64,000 nt of DNA, from assembly GCA_963725645.1 (NCBI GenBank), contig CAVRZD010000006.1, positions 1,674,001 to 1,738,000 on the forward strand, written 5' to 3'. Origin of the DNA: JALYZC01 sp963725645 (lineage in GTDB: Bacteria; Actinomycetota; Thermoleophilia; Solirubrobacterales; Solirubrobacteraceae). Shown here piece after piece: positions 1 through 8,864 of the stretch (positions within the stretch are counted from its first letter, which is position 1; each line of letters starts with the position of its first letter). The notes under the pieces were generated by a model. That model searched no databases. It had not been told where the DNA came from and saw only the letters and a list, made by a program, of their open reading frames with translations. The translations under genes were made by a program, and so were the position numbers.

Positions 1-299
1 GCGTCCGGCGGATCGAGCGCCAGCCGCTGCCCGGCGCGGGCGAAGGCGGCCTGGGCGGCGGCGTGCGGCAGGCCCGCGCCGAGCACGGCGGTCAGGTCGT
101 TCGCGTCGTGCGCGACGATCGCGTCGAGCGCACCGGTGCGCAGCTCGACGTCGGCCGGCGCCGGGCGGCCCCAGCCGAGCTTCGTCCCGCCCCCGCGCGG
201 ACGCACCCGCAGTCCACGCTCCGCGGCGTCCCGCAGCAGGGCCGCGGCGGCCTCGCCCGACGCCGGCGTCTCGACCCGCAGCTGCTCGACGGTCGCCAT
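1..299 (-). CDS. glcE: GlcE-like FAD-binding oxidase subunit (3' part cut by window edge)
   Basis: The reverse strand reads from ATG at 299 to the window edge without a stop, giving the first ~99 residues. They look like the start of an FAD_binding_4 (PCMH-type) domain: a helical lead, then a flavin-diphosphate loop with GGGTKLGWG near residue 50 and an 'LTAVLGAGL' stretch that fits the DLTA..GAG motif of the family. It begins only 2 nt after the glcD stop codon, so the two form an operon. In glycolate oxidase, GlcD and GlcE are the two flavin subunits that oxidise glycolate to glyoxylate. A GlcF iron-sulphur subunit would be expected beyond the edge. Another 2-hydroxyacid substrate is possible. 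Confidence 0.75.
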   Translation of the reverse strand, partial: MATVEQLRVETPASGEAAAALLRDAAERGLRVRPRGGGTKLGWGRPAPADVELRTGALDAIVAHDANDLTAVLGAGLPHAAAQAAFARAGQRLALDPPD

Positions 300-301
300 G
301 C

Positions 302-1744
302 TCAGAAGCGCTCCGCGATGCCCTGCTGCTCGAGCGGGTGCCGGCGATAGGGGCCGGGCACCTCGCCGCACAGGCGCGGCGTGGGCATGACCTTCCCGGG
401 GTTCGCGAGCCCGTCGGGGTCGAACGCGCAGCGCAGGTGCTGGAACGCCGCCAGGTCCGGCTCGCCGAACAGGCGCGGCATGTGGCGCTTCTTGTCGACC
501 CCGATGCCGTGCTCGCCGGTGATCGAGCCGCCCGCGTCCACGCACGCCTCGAGGATCAGCCCGGCGAGCTCCTCGGCCCGCACGGCCTCCTCGGCCCCGC
601 GGAAGCACACGAGCGGGTGCAGGTTGCCGTCGCCGGCGTGGAACACGTTGGCGACGGGCAGCCCGTACTCGGCCGCCAGCTCCTCGATGCGTGCCAGGAC
701 CTCCGGCAGCCGCGTGCGCGGGACCACGCCGTCCTGCACGTAGTAGGTGGGCGAGATGCGGCCCATCGCCGCGAACGCCGCCTTGCGCGCCCGCCATACG
801 CGCTCGCGCTCGGCCTCGTCGCGGGCCACCCGGACCTCCATCGCGCCGTGGCGCTCGCACAGCGCCACGACCCGCTCGAGACAGGCGTCGCACTCGGCCT
901 GCGGACCGTCGAGCTCGACGAGCAGCGCCGCCCCGGCGTCGCGACGGTACCCGGCGCCGGTCGCGTCCTCGGTGGCCTCGATCGCGAGGTGGTCCATCAT
1001 CTCGATCGCGCTGGGCGTCACGCCCGCGCCGACGATGTCGGACACGACGTGTCCCGCGGCCTCGGTGCCCGCGAAGAAGGCGACGAGCGTCCGCACGGCT
1101 GCGGGCACCGGAACGACCCGCAGCGTGATCCTGGTCGCCACGCCGAGCGTGCCCTCCGAGCCGACGAACGCGCCCACGAGGTCGTAGCCCGGGCGGTCGG
1201 GATCGCCGCCGAGCTCGACCACCTCGCCGTCGGGCAGCACGACCTCGAGCGCGGTCACGTAGTTGGTCGTGAAGCCGTACTTGAAGCAGTGCGCGCCGCC
1301 GGAGTTCTCGGCCACGTTGCCGCCGATCGAGCAGACGACCTGGCTGGAGGGGTCCGGCGGAAAGAAGTGCGTCGGAGCGACCGCGCGCGAGACGTCGAGG
1401 TTGGTGACGCCGGGCTCGACCACGACGCGCTGGTCGGCGAGATCGACCTCGAGCACGCGCCGCAGGCGGCTCAACGCGATCAGGACCCCGTCGGCGACGG
1501 GCAGCGCACCGCCGGAGAGTCCCGTGCCGGAGCCGCGCGCGACGAACGGCGCACCGGCCGCGTGGCAGGCGCGGACGACGTCGCGGACCTGCTCGGCCGT
1601 CGTGGGGAGCACGACGACCCCGGGCGTGACCGCGTACTGGAGCAGGCCGTCGGACTCGTACGTGCGCCGCTGCGCCTCGGCGGTCACGACGCCATCCTCG
1701 CCGCACGCGCGGCGCAGGTCGGCGAGAAGCGTGGACGACACCAC
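302..1744 (-). CDS. glcD: GlcD-type FAD-linked 2-hydroxyacid oxidase
   Basis: A 480-aa flavoprotein. The N-terminal FAD_binding_4 domain has the diphosphate loop ARGSGTGLSGGA, then NVAENSGGAHC and GSEGTLGV. The C-terminal FAD-oxidase_C domain ends with NVFHAGDGNLHP, GEHGIGVDK and NPGKVMP, all hallmarks of GlcD/D-lactate dehydrogenase-type enzymes. The likely role is glycolate (or D-lactate) oxidation together with GlcE. The reading frame is open back to an ATG at 1840, but that would leave 8 nt to the divergent ispG. I prefer GTG at 1744, because a reverse-strand -10 hexamer TACGCT (1757-1752) lies 7 nt upstream, matching the leaderless pattern seen across the window. A GTG at 1804 is a third option. 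Confidence 0.88.
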   Translation of the reverse strand: MVSSTLLADLRRACGEDGVVTAEAQRRTYESDGLLQYAVTPGVVVLPTTAEQVRDVVRACHAAGAPFVARGSGTGLSGGALPVADGVLIALSRLRRVLEVDLADQRVVVEPGVTNLDVSRAVAPTHFFPPDPSSQVVCSIGGNVAENSGGAHCFKYGFTTNYVTALEVVLPDGEVVELGGDPDRPGYDLVGAFVGSEGTLGVATRITLRVVPVPAAVRTLVAFFAGTEAAGHVVSDIVGAGVTPSAIEMMDHLAIEATEDATGAGYRRDAGAALLVELDGPQAECDACLERVVALCERHGAMEVRVARDEAERERVWRARKAAFAAMGRISPTYYVQDGVVPRTRLPEVLARIEELAAEYGLPVANVFHAGDGNLHPLVCFRGAEEAVRAEELAGLILEACVDAGGSITGEHGIGVDKKRHMPRLFGEPDLAAFQHLRCAFDPDGLANPGKVMPTPRLCGEVPGPYRRHPLEQQGIAERF

Positions 1745-1848
1745 GTCGGGCAGCGTATCCCCGGGCGCGGGCGCCGGCGCTTGTGACGAACGTCGCTTGT
1801 TCACATCTGCATCATCCGCCACAACCACGCTCTCGTACACTGGACCAC

Positions 1849-3114
1849 ATGGCTTCCGCCCGGCAGATCGTCGTCGGCGGCGTCCCCATCGGCGGGGGCG
1901 CCCCGGTGGTCGTGCAGACGATGACGAAGACCGAGACCGCCAACCTGCAGGCGACGATGGACCAGATCCGCACCGTGGCCGAGGCGGGCGCGGACATCGT
2001 GCGCGTCGCGGTGCCGCGCGACGACGACATCGAGGCGCTCAAGACGATCGTGGTCGAGTCGCCGATCCCGGTGATCGCCGACATCCACTTCAACCACACG
2101 CTCGCGCTGAAGGCCATCGACGCCGGCGCCCACTGCGTGCGCATCAACCCCGGCAACATCGGCGGCCCCGACAAGGTCGCCGAGGTCGCCGAGCGCGCGA
2201 AGGCCGCCGGCACGCCGATGCGCATCGGCGTCAACTCGGGCTCGCTGCCCAAGCACCTCCGCGACCTGGAGTTCAGCAACCCCGTCGAGGCGCTCGTGAC
2301 GGCGGCGAGCGAGTTCGTCGAGCTGATGGAGCGCCTGGACTTCACCGACTTCAAGGTCTCGATGAAGTCCACCAGCGTCCCCAACACGATCGCGTCGAAC
2401 CGCCTGCTGGCGGAGAAGATCGACTACCCGCTGCACCTCGGGATCACCGAGGCGGGGACGAAGTGGTCGGGATCGCTGAAGTCCTCCGTCGGCCTCGGCA
2501 CGTTGCTCGCCGACGGCATCGGCGACACGATCCGCATCTCGCTCTCCACCTTCCACGCGGAGGAGGAGGTCAAGGTCGCCTGGGAGATCCTCAAGGCGCT
2601 CAAGCTGCGCGAGCGCGGCCCGGTGCTGATCGCCTGCCCGACGTGCGGGCGCCTGCAGTTCGACATGGACAGCGTGGTGGCCGAGGTGGAGCGCCGGCTC
2701 GAGGCCTACGACGACCCGATCGAGGTCTCGGTCCTCGGCTGCGCCGTCAACGGGATCGGCGAGGCTCGCCACGCCGACTTCGGCATCACCGGGGCCAAGA
2801 ACGAGGGGATGGTCTACTCCAAGGGCGAGCCGCTGCGCAAGGTGCCCCAGGACGAGCTGGTCGACGTCCTGTTCGAGGAGATCGACAAGTACTTCGCCGC
2901 CGGCAGGAAGGTCGTCAAGGACGAGCGCGAGGCGGCCGAGGGGGCCGAGTGGCTCGCGAAGATCGAGGCCGAGAACGCCGGCGAGCTCACGCCCGAGCGA
3001 CTCGCCGCGATGGAGGCCGAGGCGGCCGACGACGCGGACGCCGACCGCGAGCTCGTGCAACGCCTGGACGAGGACGAGTCGCCCGTCTCCGGGCGGCGCT
3101 TCAGCCGGGCGTAG
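1849..3114 (+). CDS. ispG: 4-hydroxy-3-methylbut-2-en-1-yl diphosphate synthase (flavodoxin)
   Basis: A 421-aa IspG/GcpE of the short bacterial type (TIM barrel plus Fe-S domain, no plant insert). It carries out the penultimate step of the MEP isoprenoid pathway, reductive conversion of MEcPP to HMBPP. The 4Fe-4S ligands are visible as CPTCGR (C263, C266) and GCAVNGIGEA (C298), with the conserved Glu at about 305. The open frame extends 22 codons upstream, but ATG at 1849 starts at the conserved core. It has TACACT at 1836-1841, ending 7 nt upstream, so the mRNA is probably leaderless. It is divergent from glcD. The C-terminus has an extra acidic tail of about 40 residues. Confidence 0.96.
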   Translation: MASARQIVVGGVPIGGGAPVVVQTMTKTETANLQATMDQIRTVAEAGADIVRVAVPRDDDIEALKTIVVESPIPVIADIHFNHTLALKAIDAGAHCVRINPGNIGGPDKVAEVAERAKAAGTPMRIGVNSGSLPKHLRDLEFSNPVEALVTAASEFVELMERLDFTDFKVSMKSTSVPNTIASNRLLAEKIDYPLHLGITEAGTKWSGSLKSSVGLGTLLADGIGDTIRISLSTFHAEEEVKVAWEILKALKLRERGPVLIACPTCGRLQFDMDSVVAEVERRLEAYDDPIEVSVLGCAVNGIGEARHADFGITGAKNEGMVYSKGEPLRKVPQDELVDVLFEEIDKYFAAGRKVVKDEREAAEGAEWLAKIEAENAGELTPERLAAMEAEAADDADADRELVQRLDEDESPVSGRRFSRA

Positions 3115-3167
3115 GGCGTTCGGGGACCTTGGCGCTCCGTCGCCCCCGAGCTGGTTACCCTCGACGC

Positions 3168-4376
3168 TTGCGCATCCGCCTGTCCCTGGCCGTCATCGCA
3201 CTCGCGCTGGCCGGCGCCGGCGTCTCCCCCGCCGGTGCCGCGACCCGCGCCGCACCGCCCGTGCCGCTGGGCTTCGTGGGCATGAACCTCGACCCGGAGA
3301 CCGTCGCGTCCGACGCGCTCAGCCGCGAGCTCGGGCTGATGCCCACCGTGGGAGTCGAGTCCGTCCGCTACGCCTTCTACTGGTCCCAGGCCCAGCCGTA
3401 CGCCACGGCCGCGGACATCCCGGCCGCCGAGCGCGATCGCTTCGTCGACGCCGGCGGCGTCCCGACCGACTTCAGCGCCAGCGATCGGCTGGTCGAGGGC
3501 GCAACCCGCCGCGGCCTGCGCTTCCTTCCCTCGGTCGTGGGCGCGCCGAGGTGGGACCGGGAGTACCCCAACCGCTCGTTCTCCCCGCCGGCCCGGCCCG
3601 AGCCGTTCGGGGCCTTCCTGCGCGCGCTGATCGGCCGCTACGGCCCGCGCGGCTCGTTCTGGGCCGAGCACCCCGGCCTCCCGCGGGTGCCGATCCGCGC
3701 GTGGCAGGTGTGGAACGAGGAGAGCGGGCCGTTCTTCTGGGCCGACGACGACCGGGGGAGGTTCCCGGCCGAGCGCCACCGCTGGGTGCGGCCCTATCTC
3801 AAGCTGCTGCGCGCAGCCCACGACGCCGTCAAGGCGGCCGACCCCGGCGCCCGCGTGGTGCTCGGCGGCCTGTTCAGCGCCAGCTGGATCAGCATGCGCC
3901 AGCTCTACTCCGCCGACCCGCGCGCGGGCCGGCTCTTCGACGTCGCCTCCATCCATCCCTACACGGCCCTTCCCGCCAACGTGCGCCTGACCGTCGAGCT
4001 CAACCGCGCCGTCATGGACCGCCGCGGCGACCGGCGCAAGCCCATCGTCCTCACCGAGTTCGGCTGGCCGTCGGCGGCCGGCCGCGCACGACCGACGCTC
4101 GGGTTCGAGACGACCGAGGCCGGCCAGGCGCGGCTCCTGCGCACGGGTCTCAACATGATCGCCCGGGACCGCACGCGCCTGCGGATCGCGGGCGTGTACT
4201 GGTACGACTGGGCCGGCACCGACGGCGGCACGTCGGTGTTCTCCTACGCCGGCGTGCGACACCGCAGCGGCGACGGACGCCTGTCGTCGAAGCCCGCGTT
4301 CACCGCGTTGCGCAGCACCGCCCGCGCGCTGGAGCGCTGCGCCCGCGGCGCGCGGCGTCCGGGCTGCCACTCCTAG
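3168..4376 (+). CDS. Secreted clan GH-A (GH39/GH5-like) glycosidase
   Basis: A 402-aa protein with a signal peptide (basic MRIR, then a hydrophobic run to an A-x-A site near residue 25) and a TIM-barrel glycosidase fold. The acid/base Glu sits in WQVWNEE (E184) and the nucleophile in VLTEFGWPS (E297), as in GH39/GH5-type enzymes such as PslG. Secretion and both acidic residues suggest an active extracellular polysaccharide hydrolase, but the substrate is unknown. The start is TTG at 3168, with TACCCT (3156-3161) 6 nt upstream. The much longer open frame that begins at 1263 runs through ispG and is an artefact of GC-rich DNA. It is related only distantly to the three reverse-strand paralogues that follow. 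Confidence 0.85.
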   Translation: MRIRLSLAVIALALAGAGVSPAGAATRAAPPVPLGFVGMNLDPETVASDALSRELGLMPTVGVESVRYAFYWSQAQPYATAADIPAAERDRFVDAGGVPTDFSASDRLVEGATRRGLRFLPSVVGAPRWDREYPNRSFSPPARPEPFGAFLRALIGRYGPRGSFWAEHPGLPRVPIRAWQVWNEESGPFFWADDDRGRFPAERHRWVRPYLKLLRAAHDAVKAADPGARVVLGGLFSASWISMRQLYSADPRAGRLFDVASIHPYTALPANVRLTVELNRAVMDRRGDRRKPIVLTEFGWPSAAGRARPTLGFETTEAGQARLLRTGLNMIARDRTRLRIAGVYWYDWAGTDGGTSVFSYAGVRHRSGDGRLSSKPAFTALRSTARALERCARGARRPGCHS

Positions 4377-4390
4377 GGCGCGGGCCGGGT

Positions 4391-5464
4391 TCAGCGACCG
4401 ACCAGCGCGCGCCGCGCGCCGAGCAGCACGCGGTAGGTCAGCAGCGGCGTCCCGCCGATCGTGATGACCCCGCTGTCCCAGCGGCGGGTGTACGTGCGCA
4501 CCAGGTGGTAGAGGAGCATCGAGCGCACGCCGGCGCGCTTGGCGATGCGGAACGCGGCCACGGTCCAGCTCGCGCGGCGGGCCTCCGAGCGCACCGGGTA
4601 GGAGCCGAGGATCTGGTAGCCGAACTCGGTGAAGTAGATCGGCAGCGGCCGACCGGACGGCGTGCGCAACCGGTGCCGGCGGGCGAGATCGCGCAGGTTG
4701 GACTTGATCGTCGAGATCGAGGAGATCCCGACGTAGCGCCTGCTCTTGCGGTCGGGCGCGAGGTTGTATTGGAAGGGGTGGTAGGCGAGGCCGTCGGCGC
4801 GCGCGCCGTTGCGGGTCGCCGCCCACAGGAACTTCATCGGCGCCGTGCCGCCCGGGTTGCGCAGGTTGCCCGAGAACAGCTCCCCGAACAGCACCTGCGC
4901 CCCGGGGTCGATGCGCTTGATCGTCCGGTACCCGGCCTTGAAGAGGTTGGCGTACATGGTCGGGGCCTTGCGCTGGGGCTCGAGGTAGTAGACGAGGTCC
5001 GGCTCGTTCCAGATCGAGTACCGCCGCACGCGGCCCTTGAACTGGGTGGCGACCTCCGACACCCAGGAGGCGAAGCGGACGGGGGAGGGGTACTTATGGC
5101 CGATCCAGCGCGGCGCGCGGGCGTCGAAGTAGCGCGGCGTGCCCATCAGCGTGAAGTGGAGCCGGAAGCCCTTGGAGCGAGCGAGGTCCACGAGCGAGTC
5201 GTACGGCCCCGGGCCGAGGCGCACCCAGTCGGCGTAGATGACGTTGACGCGCACCACCGTCGCGCCGATTGCACGAGCCTGGTCGAGCGCATGGTCGCGG
5301 GAGTAGCTCGTGCCGGCCAGGAGCGTGCGGTCGTCCTGGACCGCGATCTCGAAGGCGCGTGCGGGCGCGGCCGCGACGGCGACCGCGGCGAGCGCGAGGG
5401 TGAGGACGATCGTGATCCGCAGCCGCCTGCCTCCCGTCCGGATCGCGTCGATCGTCAGTCCCAT
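4391..5464 (-). CDS. Secreted GH-A-like glycosidase, 'QDD' paralogue 1
   Basis: A 357-aa protein with an N-terminal signal segment (residues ~16-37) and a mature start at FEIAVQDD. It has the same design as the genes at 6698 and 7758: a QDD start, an 'R(V/F)N' strand, FTLMGTP, the acid/base motif YSIWNEPDL (E154), YHPF, and the nucleophile motif YFTEFGYQ (E280). It therefore looks like a catalytically competent clan GH-A enzyme. The start is ATG at 5464, preceded by a GGGGG Shine-Dalgarno-like run. It converges with the glycosidase at 3168 and is divergent from the PIG-V-like gene. The substrate is unknown; an exopolysaccharide or cell-wall glycan is the inference from the neighbours. Confidence 0.8.
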   Translation of the reverse strand: MGLTIDAIRTGGRRLRITIVLTLALAAVAVAAAPARAFEIAVQDDRTLLAGTSYSRDHALDQARAIGATVVRVNVIYADWVRLGPGPYDSLVDLARSKGFRLHFTLMGTPRYFDARAPRWIGHKYPSPVRFASWVSEVATQFKGRVRRYSIWNEPDLVYYLEPQRKAPTMYANLFKAGYRTIKRIDPGAQVLFGELFSGNLRNPGGTAPMKFLWAATRNGARADGLAYHPFQYNLAPDRKSRRYVGISSISTIKSNLRDLARRHRLRTPSGRPLPIYFTEFGYQILGSYPVRSEARRASWTVAAFRIAKRAGVRSMLLYHLVRTYTRRWDSGVITIGGTPLLTYRVLLGARRALVGR

Positions 5465-5499
5465 CGCGCCCCCAACGACGCTTTATGCTGGAAGTTGCG

Positions 5500-6666
5500 G
5501 TGCGGCCACTCGGGCAAGACGTACGCGCCAGCGCGCTCGCCCTCGCCGGTTCGCGCCTGCTGGTCTGGATCGCCGGCGCCGGCGCCTTCCTCGTCGCCGG
5601 CAACGGGCCGAACCGGAAGTTCGACTTCCTCGGCCTGACCGGCCACCTCGGCGCGGTCGGCGACGTGCTCGCGGCGCCGGTCGCGCGCTGGGACGCCATC
5701 TGGTACCTGCACATCGCCGAGCACGGGTACCCGCACACGACCGAGGCGGCCTACTTCCCGCTGTACCCGCTGCTGATCCACGCGGCGGCCTGGATCACGC
5801 GCTCGACGGTCGTCGCCGCGGCGCTCATCTCGCTGGCCGCGTTCCTCGTCGCGCTCGTGGCGCTGCACCGCCTGACCGAGCTCGAGCTGGGCGCCGGCGC
5901 GGCGCGGCGCACCGTCGTCCTGGTCGCCTTCTTCCCCGCCGCGGTGTTCTTCTCGGCGGCCTACACGGAGTCGCTGTTCCTCGCGCTCTCGGTCGGCGTG
6001 CTCCTCGCCGCACGCCGGGAGCGCTGGGCGCTGGCCGGTGTGCTCGGCGCCCTCGCCGCCGCGACGCGCAGCGCCGGCGTACTCCTGATCGTGCCCGCGC
6101 TCCTCATGTACCTCGCCGAGACGCCGGCGGACGGACGGCGGTGGCGGCCCGACGCGGCCTGGCTGCTGCTGATCCCCTGCGGCCTCGGCGCCTTCCTGCT
6201 CGCCAGCCAGCTCATGCTCGGCGACGCGTTCGCGACCGTCAACGCCCAGGATCACTTCCACCGCGCGTTCGCCGGCCCCTTCAGCTCGGTCTGGCGGGGG
6301 TTCGACGAGTCCGGGCACGCCCTGAGCGCGATCGCGGGCGGGGACCTCACCGCGTCGGCGCTGCGCAAGCTCGCGCTGCTCCTCACCGCCCTGGCGGCGC
6401 TGTGCGCGGCCGTGGGCGTCTTCAGGCGGCTGGGACCGGCATACGGGTCCTACGCGGTCCTGGCGCTCGCAGCGGGGCTCTCGACGCCGCAGGCCGGACA
6501 CCCGCTGTCCTCGTCGCCGCGCTACATCCTCGTCGTGTTCCCGCTCTTCATGTGGCTGGGGGCGCTGCTCGAGGACCGGCGGGCGTTCGTGGTGGTGACG
6601 GCGGTGTTCGCGCTCGGGCTGGCGTACTGCAGCGCGCTGTTCGCCACGTGGCATTTCGTGGCCTAG
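5500..6666 (+). CDS. PIG-V-like membrane mannosyltransferase
   Basis: An integral membrane protein of about 388 aa with around 8-10 hydrophobic segments. It resembles the PIG-V family (GPI mannosyltransferase II-like, GT-C fold): RWDAIWYLHIAEHGY near the first periplasmic loop carries the acidic residue, FFPAAVFFSAAYTESLF is the family's hallmark, and RSAG and SSPRY follow. It probably transfers a hexose from a polyprenyl-phosphate donor to a surface glycan. An ATG at 5485 is in frame, but it lies inside the probable -10 hexamer TATGCT (5484-5489). GTG at 5500, 10 nt downstream, is the better start. Its place among secreted glycosidases suggests a shared glycan substrate. Confidence 0.75.
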   Translation: MRPLGQDVRASALALAGSRLLVWIAGAGAFLVAGNGPNRKFDFLGLTGHLGAVGDVLAAPVARWDAIWYLHIAEHGYPHTTEAAYFPLYPLLIHAAAWITRSTVVAAALISLAAFLVALVALHRLTELELGAGAARRTVVLVAFFPAAVFFSAAYTESLFLALSVGVLLAARRERWALAGVLGALAAATRSAGVLLIVPALLMYLAETPADGRRWRPDAAWLLLIPCGLGAFLLASQLMLGDAFATVNAQDHFHRAFAGPFSSVWRGFDESGHALSAIAGGDLTASALRKLALLLTALAALCAAVGVFRRLGPAYGSYAVLALAAGLSTPQAGHPLSSSPRYILVVFPLFMWLGALLEDRRAFVVVTAVFALGLAYCSALFATWHFVA

Positions 6667-6697
6667 CTGGTCCTACACCTAGCGGACCGCGGAGCGC

Positions 6698-7771
6698 CTA
6701 GCGGAAGCCCTTGCGTGCGGCGCCGACCAGCGCGGTGTAGGTCGGCAGCGGCGTGCCGTTCAGCCGCACGATCCCGGAGTCCCAGATGTCCCCTGCCAGC
6801 GTGCCGCTGGGCGACTGCACGAGCTGGTAGTAGAGCATCTCCTTGACGCCCTGGCTGCGTGCGTAGCGGAACGCCCGCACCGTCCAGTCGCGGCGCCGCG
6901 ACTCCGACATCCGATAGAAGCCCTTGGTCAGGTAGCCGAACTCCGTGTAGTAGAGCGGGAGCGTGCCGCCGCGGAGCGTCGTGAGCTTGTGTCGGCGCGC
7001 GAGGTCGCGGAGGGTGCGCTTGATCGCGGACGTGCTGTTGATGCCGACGAACCCCCTGCTGCTCCTGCCGGAGCCCGGGCGCTTGTAGAACTCGAACGGG
7101 TGGTGGGCGAAGCCGTCCGCCTTCAGCCCCGAGGCGACCCTGCGCAGGAAGCCGAGCGGGTCGTGCGAGGAGGTGAGCTCGCCGATGAGGACCTGGATGC
7201 GGCCGTCGACGCGCTTGAGCGCCGGATAGGTTGCCAGGAAGATCTTGCGGTACATCAGCGGGGCCGACCGGGTCGGGGCGAGCCAGCGCCCGAGGTTCGG
7301 CTCGTTTTCGATCGAGTAGCGGAATACGCGGCCCTTGAAATGGGTGGCGACGAGGACCGCGAAGCTGCGAAAGCGCGTCGGGCTGGGCTTGTACCAGCTC
7401 AGGCGCCGGTCGCCCCTGGGGTCATAGGACGGGGTGCCCGCGATCGTGACCTGCACGTTGAACCCGCGCGCCCGCGCCGCGTCGACCGCGGCGTCGTACT
7501 GCGCGAAGCCGTGGCGCACGTAGTCCGACCAGATCACGTTGATCCGCACCCAGCGCGCACCGAACGCCCGCGCGTCGGTGAAAGCCGCGTCGCGGCCGCC
7601 CGGCGGACCGTAGGCCTGGGCGACGATCACGGGGTCGTCCTGCACGCCGATCTGCATTGCCGCGCCGGCGGACGCGGGCACGGCGGCGGCGCTCGCGACG
7701 AGCGCCGCGCCGGTGATCAGGATTCGTCGAGGGGTTCCGTCCCGGAGGCCGATCCGGCTAGAAACCCGCAT
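6698..7771 (-). CDS. Secreted GH-A-like glycosidase, 'QDD' paralogue 2
   Basis: A 357-aa protein with a signal peptide and a mature start at MQIGVQDD. The acid/base motif is YSIENEPNL (E157), with Trp of the usual WNEP replaced by Glu, and the nucleophile motif is YYTEFGYL (E277). It also has TIAGTPSYD and HHPFEF, shared with the two paralogues. ATG at 7771 overlaps the last 14 nt of the upstream gene, so the two are cotranscribed and probably translationally coupled. It converges with the PIG-V-like gene. The close similarity of the three proteins implies local tandem duplication followed by divergence. Confidence 0.8.
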   Translation of the reverse strand: MRVSSRIGLRDGTPRRILITGAALVASAAAVPASAGAAMQIGVQDDPVIVAQAYGPPGGRDAAFTDARAFGARWVRINVIWSDYVRHGFAQYDAAVDAARARGFNVQVTIAGTPSYDPRGDRRLSWYKPSPTRFRSFAVLVATHFKGRVFRYSIENEPNLGRWLAPTRSAPLMYRKIFLATYPALKRVDGRIQVLIGELTSSHDPLGFLRRVASGLKADGFAHHPFEFYKRPGSGRSSRGFVGINSTSAIKRTLRDLARRHKLTTLRGGTLPLYYTEFGYLTKGFYRMSESRRRDWTVRAFRYARSQGVKEMLYYQLVQSPSGTLAGDIWDSGIVRLNGTPLPTYTALVGAARKGFR

Positions 7772-8864
7772 ACGAACGGCGGTTGCGCTGCAGGTTGGTG
7801 TAGGTCACGTCCGGCACGCCCTTCATCGAGACCAGTCCGGAGTCCCACACGTCGCCGAAGGTGTTCGGGTTGTGGACGAGCTGGTACCAGAGCATCTCCT
7901 TGACCTTGAAGCGCGCGACGAGCCGCATGGCCTTCAGCGCCCACACGCGGCGCTTGGCCTGCGTCATCTTGTAGCGCCCGGCGGTCTGGTAACCGAACTC
8001 GGTGTAGTGCAGCGGGAGCGTGCCGCCGCGGGGCGTGCTGATGCGCCGCTGGCGCGCGAGCGTGCGCAGCGTGGCCTGAATCCACGGCGTGCTGTTGATG
8101 CCGATGAACCCGCTCACCCGGCGCGGCGCCCTGCGGATGATCTTCTTGCCGGGCTCGGTGAAGAACTCGAACGGGTGGTAGGCCAGGCCGTCGGCCTTGA
8201 TCCCCCGGCCCATCCGCTGCATGAACGCGAGCGGGTTGTTGGCGGAGGTGAACTCCCCGATCAGCACTGCCGCGCGCCGGTCCACGCGCTTGATCGCCGG
8301 ATAGGCCGCCAGGACGAGAGCGCGGTAGATCCTCGGCGCCTGGCTCTGTGGCGTGATCCAGCGCGCCAGGTTGGGCTCGTCCCACAGCGAGTAGCGGAAC
8401 ACGCGGCCCTTGAAGTGCTTGGCGACGAGCGTCACGAAGGCCTTGTAGCGCGACGGCCGCGGGCGGTTGTAGCTCAGGTACTTGTCGCCGTGGGGCTCGT
8501 ACTGCGGCGTGCCCGCGATCGTGATCTGCGGCCGGACGCCGTTGGCCCGCGCCCGGTTGACCGCGTTGTCCCAGGGCAGGAAGCAGCGCGAGTTCCCGAA
8601 CTGCTTGCAGGCGGCCTTGTAGTCCGCCCACAGGATGTTGAAGCGAATCCACTTCACGCCGAGCGCCTTGGCCTGCTGGTAGCCCTTCGTGAACGTGTAG
8701 GTCGGGAACCCACCGTTGAGGAAGACCGAGTCGTCCTGGATCGCGATCTCCGTCCGCGCGCTGGCGGGCTGGGCGGCGATGCCGGCACCCGCGAGGGCGG
8801 CGACGGCCGCGAGCAGCGCGGTCGCGCGGCGGGCGGCAGGACGGGAAGCGATCATGGTCTTCAC
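7758..8864 (-). CDS. Secreted GH-A-like glycosidase, 'QDD' paralogue 3 (WDEP variant)
   Basis: A 368-aa protein with a signal peptide (VKTMIASR..., Ala-rich core, A-x-A near residue 35) and a mature start at TEIAIQDD. The nucleophile motif YTEFGYQ (about E289) is present. The acid/base motif reads YSLWDEPNL (about E163), with Asp in place of the near-invariant Asn of clan GH-A. The start is GTG at 8864, chosen because GGAGG lies 7 nt upstream; the open frame continues to 8945 but lacks such a site. An ATG at 8855 is also possible. It is the first gene of the two-gene operon with the paralogue at 6698. Two Cys occur in an insert (residues ~85-95) absent from the other copies. Confidence 0.8.
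   Translation of the reverse strand: MKTMIASRPAARRATALLAAVAALAGAGIAAQPASARTEIAIQDDSVFLNGGFPTYTFTKGYQQAKALGVKWIRFNILWADYKAACKQFGNSRCFLPWDNAVNRARANGVRPQITIAGTPQYEPHGDKYLSYNRPRPSRYKAFVTLVAKHFKGRVFRYSLWDEPNLARWITPQSQAPRIYRALVLAAYPAIKRVDRRAAVLIGEFTSANNPLAFMQRMGRGIKADGLAYHPFEFFTEPGKKIIRRAPRRVSGFIGINSTPWIQATLRTLARQRRISTPRGGTLPLHYTEFGYQTAGRYKMTQAKRRVWALKAMRLVARFKVKEMLWYQLVHNPNTFGDVWDSGLVSMKGVPDVTYTNLQRNRRSYAGF

Noticed and set aside
338..1786. Long open frame antisense to glcD
   Set aside because: It has no recognisable domain and its composition is that of a shadow frame. The glcD frame contains every family motif.
1263..4376. A 1037-codon forward open frame spanning from glcD antisense through ispG into the glycosidase
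   Set aside because: Only its last 402 codons (from 3168) make sense. The earlier part is antisense to glcD and out of frame with ispG, and is Arg/Ala-rich noise typical of GC-rich DNA.
5485..5499. ATG at 5485 as the start of the PIG-V-like gene
   Set aside because: The ATG is part of TATGCT, the likely -10 hexamer, so it would not be within the mRNA. GTG at 5500 fits the pattern seen at other genes.
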